A stretch of DNA of 26,809 bases from Olsenella_L kribbiana. Lineage in GTDB: Bacteria > Actinomycetota > Coriobacteriia > Coriobacteriales > Atopobiaceae. The DNA is taken from NCBI RefSeq assembly GCF_036408795.1, contig NZ_JAZGJP010000023.1:1-26809 (forward strand), in the 5' to 3' direction. Below are positions 23,398 through 26,809 of this stretch, in pieces. Made by a program: the position numbers and the translations under genes. The stretch's first letter is position 1. Each line of letters opens with the position of its first letter. Below the pieces are notes generated by a model. It was not told the DNA's origin. It saw only the letters and a program-made list of their open reading frames with translations, and did not search any database.

Positions 23398-23916
23398 CTA
23401 TCCGATCCGGTGCACCCGGGCAGGATCGAAGCGGCCAGGACCTGTGGGAGAGATGGGCTTTGCGGGATGTCCGACCGCAACGATTGCGAAGGGGGCAAGG
23501 CCTGCATCGTCGGGGATTCCCAGGACCTGTGCAGTGGCGTGCACGCGCTCCTCCATGGGGTAGATGCCCTGCCAGACAGCGCCCAGGCCGAGCTCTGCCG
23601 ACTCGACGAGGATGTTCTCGATTGCGGCGCCCATATCCTGCTCTGCCATATCGGGGCAGGGGAGGCCTTCTGTCTTCAGGCAGGGAACGATTGCAAGCGC
23701 AGCATGAGCGCAAGGCTTCGCATACGGGGAGGCAGAAGCAAGCGCCTCGAGCTGGACCTTGCCTTCGACAACCCAGAATTCCCAGGGCTCTTGGTTCATG
23801 GCAGAAGGCGCTGCCATGGCAGCCCGCAGAAGCCGCTCCACCTGCTCCTCTGTGACTGCTTCGTCTGTGTACGCCCTCACGCTCGTGCGGGCAAATACCG
23901 GATCCTGTGTTTCCAT
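23398..23916 (-). CDS. Nitroreductase family protein
   Basis: A flavin-dependent oxidoreductase of 172 residues that probably uses NAD(P)H to reduce nitro compounds, quinones or similar acceptors. The N-terminus has the FMN phosphate-binding pattern FARTSVRAYTDEAV (R10/R14), then AAPSAMNQEPWEFWVV (35-50), and AAIENILVESAELGLGAVWQG in the C-terminal half, all typical of the family. The ATG at 23916 is preceded by AAAGGA; the frame is open further upstream to 24207 but that would run into the divergent lysR gene. Nitroreductases next to lysR genes are often controlled by them, but that is not shown here. Substrate unknown. Confidence 0.9.
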   Translation of the reverse strand: METQDPVFARTSVRAYTDEAVTEEQVERLLRAAMAAPSAMNQEPWEFWVVEGKVQLEALASASPYAKPCAHAALAIVPCLKTEGLPCPDMAEQDMGAAIENILVESAELGLGAVWQGIYPMEERVHATAQVLGIPDDAGLAPFAIVAVGHPAKPISPTGPGRFDPARVHRIG

Positions 23917-24002
23917 GTCGGTCCTTTCTCGTGAATCTTCTCCGACTCTTCTCGAAGCTGGCCGATGATATGCTGGGAAAGTCCGAAAGGGGTCTAGGAA
24001 CA

Positions 24003-24929
24003 ATGACGCTCGTGCAGCTGCGCTATGCGATAGAGATTGCCGAAGCAGGATCCATCTCTGCTGCGGCAGCGCGCCTGTTTGTCGCGCAGCCGTCGCTCTC
24101 GAAGGCGATCTCTGAGCTCGAGCATGAGATGGGCATCCAGATCTTCGAGCGCTCGCGCAGAGGCGTCGAGGTGACGGAGGAAGGGACACGCTTCCTCTCC
24201 TATGCAAGGCAGGTCGTCGAGCAGGCAGAGCTCCTCGAGAGCCACTACCTCGGCGATACTTCTGGCGTGCGCCGTGTCTTCGGCGTCTCTGCCCAGCACT
24301 ATGCCTTTGTTGTCAATGCCTTCGCCGAGCTCGTGCGCGAATATGGGCAGGACCGCTATGAGTTCTCCCTGCGCGAGGGAACGACGTTCGGCACGATCGA
24401 GGATGTGCGCCTGCAGCGCTCGGAGCTCGGCGTGCTCTTCCGCAACAGCTTCAACCGCGAAGTGATCACGAATGCGTTGCGCGATGCCGACCTCAGGTTC
24501 TGCCCGCTCTTCGAGGCGAAGGAGCATGTGTTCCTCGCAAAGGGACATCCTCTCGCAGGACGCACGAGCGTGAGGCTCGAAGATCTGGCACCCTATCCCA
24601 GGCTCTCCTATGACCAGGGCATGAAGAATTCCTTCTTCTTCTCCGAGGAGCCCTATCCGACAGAGGCAGTGGACAAGGCAATCGTCGTGACGGACCGGGC
24701 GACCCTCTTCAATCTCCTGATCGGCCTCGATGGCTACACGATCTCGTCGGGCATCCTTTCGGCCGACCTCAATGGTACGGATATCGTGGCGGTGCCGCTC
24801 GAGCCCGCCGGCACGATGGAGATCGGCTATATCAGCCAGGTCCACCGTCCGCTCTCGGCTCTTGCCAAGAGCTATCTCGACCATCTCGAATCGTATGTCA
24901 GGCGCTACTTCTCGGATTCGGATATATAG
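24003..24929 (+). CDS. LysR family transcriptional regulator
   Basis: A regulator of 308 residues with an N-terminal winged helix (1-60: TLVQLRYAIEIAEAGSISAAAARLFVAQPSLSKAISELE) and a LysR effector domain (about 90-295). It starts at 24003, with GGGGTCTAGGA upstream; the open frame to 23907 would overlap the nitroreductase gene. It lies between the divergent nitroreductase gene and, 99 bases downstream, a MetE-like methyltransferase gene. Either could be its target. Compared with the first LysR protein of the window it has no charged tail. Regulators of this type control methionine and cysteine genes in several Firmicutes, which fits the downstream gene, but the ligand cannot be read from the sequence. 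Confidence 0.9.
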   Translation: MTLVQLRYAIEIAEAGSISAAAARLFVAQPSLSKAISELEHEMGIQIFERSRRGVEVTEEGTRFLSYARQVVEQAELLESHYLGDTSGVRRVFGVSAQHYAFVVNAFAELVREYGQDRYEFSLREGTTFGTIEDVRLQRSELGVLFRNSFNREVITNALRDADLRFCPLFEAKEHVFLAKGHPLAGRTSVRLEDLAPYPRLSYDQGMKNSFFFSEEPYPTEAVDKAIVVTDRATLFNLLIGLDGYTISSGILSADLNGTDIVAVPLEPAGTMEIGYISQVHRPLSALAKSYLDHLESYVRRYFSDSDI

Positions 24930-25023
24930 CGCAAAGCTATAGGTAGCGATAGATAACTCGTAGTTTCATATGGCACCGATTGATGGGATGATGCATCCAT
25001 CAGACAGCAGACTCTGATGGAGG
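24923..25023 (+). promoter_or_regulatory. Leader of the MetE-like gene with mutually exclusive hairpins
   Basis: TATAGC (24924-24929) and GCTATA (24935-24940) form an inverted repeat at the end of lysR. In the leader, TGATGGG (24981-24987) can pair with TCCATCA (24996-25002). Alternatively CCATCAG (24997-25003) can pair with CTGATGG (25014-25020), whose last two bases are the first two of the GGAGG ribosome-binding site (25019-25023). The two stems exclude each other, a layout of a translational switch. No known methionine-related riboswitch class is recognisable. Confidence 0.45.
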
Positions 25024-25028
25024 CAGCC

Positions 25029-26156
25029 ATGAGCATTGCATATGACAGGAAGACCCCGCACCGCTTCGACGTCGTCGGAAGCTTCCTGCGGCCAGAGAGG
25101 CTCCACGACGCGCACTATGCCTGGAAGGCGGGAAAGATCTCCGCAGAAGAGCTCAAGGCCATAGAAGACGAGTGCATACGAGACCTTGTCTCGAAGGAGA
25201 AGAAGGCAGGCCTCGGCGTGATCACAGACGGCGAGTTCCGCCGCGAGACCTGGCATCTCGACTTCATGTGGGCCTTTGACGGCATCGCCCACAAGCCTGC
25301 CGAGGCAGGCCTTCCGTTCCACGACGAGGCAGCAAAGATCGACGATACGTACCTTGTGGGCAAGATCGCCTACAAAGGCACCCATCCCTTCATCGACCAC
25401 TTCCGCTTCGTCCAGGCGCTTGAGGACGAGCGTGCCGTTGCAAAGCTTACGATTCCGGCACCTGCCCAGTTCCTGGAGCAGTTCGCGATGCCGTTCAACA
25501 AGGAGACGACGGACAAGGTCTATGCAAGCCATGCAGAGCTTGCAGACGATATCGTGGCGGGATATGCTGCCTTCATCCAGGACCTCTATGCAGCAGGCTG
25601 CCGCAATCTCCAGCTTGATGACTGCTCGTGGGGCATGGTCGTCGATCCGCATGCAGAGCAGTTCTTCGGCGTCGATGAGGCGGGACTTGAGCAGGTGAAG
25701 GAAGCGCTCCTCGAGGTGAACAACCGCGTGCTTGCTGCCTGTCCCGAAGACCTTACGGTCAATACGCATATCTGCCGTGGCAACTTCCATTCGACCTGGG
25801 CCTGCGAGGGCGGCTACGACGGCGTGGCCGACTTCCTGCTTGCCCGCGAGAATGTGCATGCCTTCTTCCTCGAGTACGACGATGCACGCTCCGGCAGCTT
25901 CGAGCCGCTTGACAAGGTGCCCGAAGACAAGCTTGTCGTGCTTGGCCTCGTGACGACGAAGCGCCCCGAGCTCGAGGACCGCGAGACCGTGATTGCACGC
26001 ATCCATGAGGCAGCGAAGTATGTGCCGCTTTCGCGACTCTGCCTCTCTCCCCAGTGCGGCTTTGCCTCCTGCGACTGCGGCAACAAGCTCACCGAGGAAG
26101 AGCAGTGGGCAAAGGTTGCCCTCGTGCGCTCCATTGCAGAAGAGGTCTGGGGCTAG
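25029..26156 (+). CDS. MetE C-terminal-like (YxjG/YxjH type) methyltransferase
   Basis: A cytoplasmic protein of 375 residues equivalent to the catalytic half of cobalamin-independent methionine synthase. It probably transfers a methyl group to a thiol such as homocysteine. Zinc ligands are recognisable: H247 and C249 in THICRGN, E282 in FLEYDD, and C343 in SPQCGFAS. The E-to-C spacing of 61 residues is the same as in MetE. The N-terminal half of MetE, needed for the folate polyglutamate tail, is absent, as in the YxjG/YxjH proteins. The ATG at 25029 is preferred to 25017 because GGAGG lies five bases upstream. It may be controlled by the preceding LysR protein. The methyl donor is uncertain. 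Confidence 0.85.
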   Translation: MSIAYDRKTPHRFDVVGSFLRPERLHDAHYAWKAGKISAEELKAIEDECIRDLVSKEKKAGLGVITDGEFRRETWHLDFMWAFDGIAHKPAEAGLPFHDEAAKIDDTYLVGKIAYKGTHPFIDHFRFVQALEDERAVAKLTIPAPAQFLEQFAMPFNKETTDKVYASHAELADDIVAGYAAFIQDLYAAGCRNLQLDDCSWGMVVDPHAEQFFGVDEAGLEQVKEALLEVNNRVLAACPEDLTVNTHICRGNFHSTWACEGGYDGVADFLLARENVHAFFLEYDDARSGSFEPLDKVPEDKLVVLGLVTTKRPELEDRETVIARIHEAAKYVPLSRLCLSPQCGFASCDCGNKLTEEEQWAKVALVRSIAEEVWG

Positions 26157-26176
26157 GATCTTCCCATGCAAAGCAG

Positions 26177-26212
26177 GCGGCGCCCCGCATCCTTATGGGT
26201 GCGGGGCGCCGC
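26177..26212. terminator. Bidirectional terminator
   Basis: A 16-bp stem pairs GCGGCGCCCCGCATCC (26177-26192) with GGGTGCGGGGCGCCGC (26197-26212), with one wobble and loop TTAT. It lies between the convergent MetE-like gene and the truncated phosphatase gene. Confidence 0.85.
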
Positions 26213-26235
26213 TGCCTTGTCTCTGGGAAGTCTGC

Positions 26236-26691
26236 CTAGCCGAGCTCGGCGAAGTCCGGCTCGAAGATGTCGATGCAGCTGAAGGCATGGGCACCTTCGT
26301 CGTAGGCGAATGTGAAGATGGAACAGTTCTTGATGCCAGGACGGTACTGGACGACGTTCGCATCTTTCCAGGAGCGGATGAAGTTCGCGCAGGCTGCTCC
26401 GTGGCTCACGGCCAGAGCGCAGGACACATCCGGGCGGGACATGATCTCTTCGGTCGTCTTCCGCATGCGTGCGACGAGCGTCTCCTGGGAGTCCCTGCCA
26501 TACGGCACGAAGAAATCGCCGAAGGGAGGGGCAGGATTCAGGAAATTGTCTTCCCCCTCGTAGGCGCCGAAGTTCCATTCCTTGAGGCCACGGAGGCGCT
26601 CGTAGGGAGGGATCTCTCCATAGGCCTCGAGGCAGACATCCTCGAGCGTATCTGCGGCACGCTCGCTCGTGCTCGAGAAGAAGTGGTCGGG
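26236..26691 (-). pseudogene. Histidine phosphatase, N-terminus removed by IS607-type insertion
   Basis: The remaining 150 or so residues match the histidine phosphatase (phosphoglycerate mutase-like) superfamily. Visible are HFFSSTSERAADTLE (the SxxxRAxxT motif), LRGLKEWNFGAYEG with the acid/base Glu, and the second histidine motif in AVSHGAAC. The N-terminal RHGxT motif with the phosphorylated histidine is missing. Upstream of about 26692 the reverse frame runs into AT-rich sequence that belongs to the left end of an IS607-type element. An open frame continues to an ATG at 26790, but those 30 or so codons come from the element and give no phosphatase-like sequence. The product should be inactive. 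The lost part may lie beyond the window. Confidence 0.75.
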
Positions 26692-26809
26692 GTAACAATC
26701 TGCTAGTCGGTTGGCTTGCGATAGATTGTTTGAATCTGCTATTCTTTGCTCTATGAGAGCCAGGGAATGGGCCGAGCGAGAGGGCCTCAACGAACAAACC
26801 GTGTGGAAG
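26690..26809 (+). mobile_element. IS607-type element, left end, cut by window edge
   Basis: An AT-rich stretch begins in GGGG at 26689-26692, where phosphatase homology stops; IS607 elements insert at GG. The first 60 bases contain an inverted repeat, AACAATCT (26694-26701) and AGATTGTT (26723-26730), and a direct repeat AATCTGCTA (26697-26705 and 26733-26741). These are possible recombinase-binding sites. The recombinase gene starts at 26753. The right end is outside the window, so completeness is unknown. Confidence 0.65.
26753..26809 (+). CDS. tnpA: IS607-type serine recombinase (TnpA), N-terminal 19 codons
   Basis: The visible residues MRAREWAEREGLNEQTVWK match the MerR-like DNA-binding start of IS607-family TnpA, whose typical pattern is (x)EWAxxxGvxxxTvxrWfxxG. 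In complete proteins a serine recombinase domain follows and performs excision and insertion without target duplication. No good ribosome-binding site precedes the ATG. The remainder, and any tnpB gene, would lie after the window. The identification rests on only 19 residues. Confidence 0.65.
   Translation, partial: MRAREWAEREGLNEQTVWK

Overview
The window looks like a chromosomal segment of a GC-rich, Gram-positive actinobacterium, most likely of class Coriobacteriia (Olsenella/Atopobiaceae-like). This is inferred from the GC-rich third codon positions, the strong GGAGG ribosome-binding sites, a CarD-type RNA polymerase-binding protein, a Tat-exported lipoprotein, PTS and ROK sugar genes, and many single-gene units ending in bidirectional hairpins. 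No database search was possible, so the taxon is an inference.

Layout, left to right. The window opens on a 5S rRNA gene, the end of an rRNA operon. It is followed by a reverse-strand HD-domain hydrolase, a ROK fructokinase and a reverse-strand membrane protein. At 2.7-7.9 kb lies an import operon: a phosphonate-type ABC transporter (phnD, phnC and two phnE genes) ending in a cytoplasmic 5'-nucleotidase/cyclic-phosphodiesterase-like metallophosphatase. Next come an acylphosphatase (reverse), a two-gene ABC exporter-like system whose giant FtsX-type permease carries a long coiled coil (8.5-12.8 kb), a DegV lipid-binding protein, a reverse-strand Fic protein with an altered core motif, and a carD-lysR pair. 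A complete IS5-family element (16518-17816, TTAG target duplication) sits exactly on the stop codon of a reverse-strand tatA gene.

At 18.1-21.1 kb are a stand-alone glucose-type PTS EIIA gene with a long foldable leader, then a divergent pair. One member is a MarR-type regulator with a 108-residue RGG-repeat tail (reverse), preceded by an 18-bp palindrome. The other is an NdpA/YejK-type nucleoid-associated protein (forward). The rest holds an ATC-hydrolase-like protein (reverse), a CPA2 cation:proton antiporter, a nitroreductase (reverse) divergent from a second LysR regulator, and a short MetE-like methyltransferase whose leader can form two mutually exclusive hairpins, one covering the ribosome-binding site. 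The window ends in a histidine-phosphatase gene that has lost its N-terminus at the edge of an IS607-type element; the first 19 codons of that element's serine recombinase are visible.

The least ordinary items are the MarR-RGG fusion next to a nucleoid protein gene, the EIIA and metE-like leaders, the Fic motif variant, and the two mobile-element junctions. I found no CRISPR array, prophage or recognised defence system.
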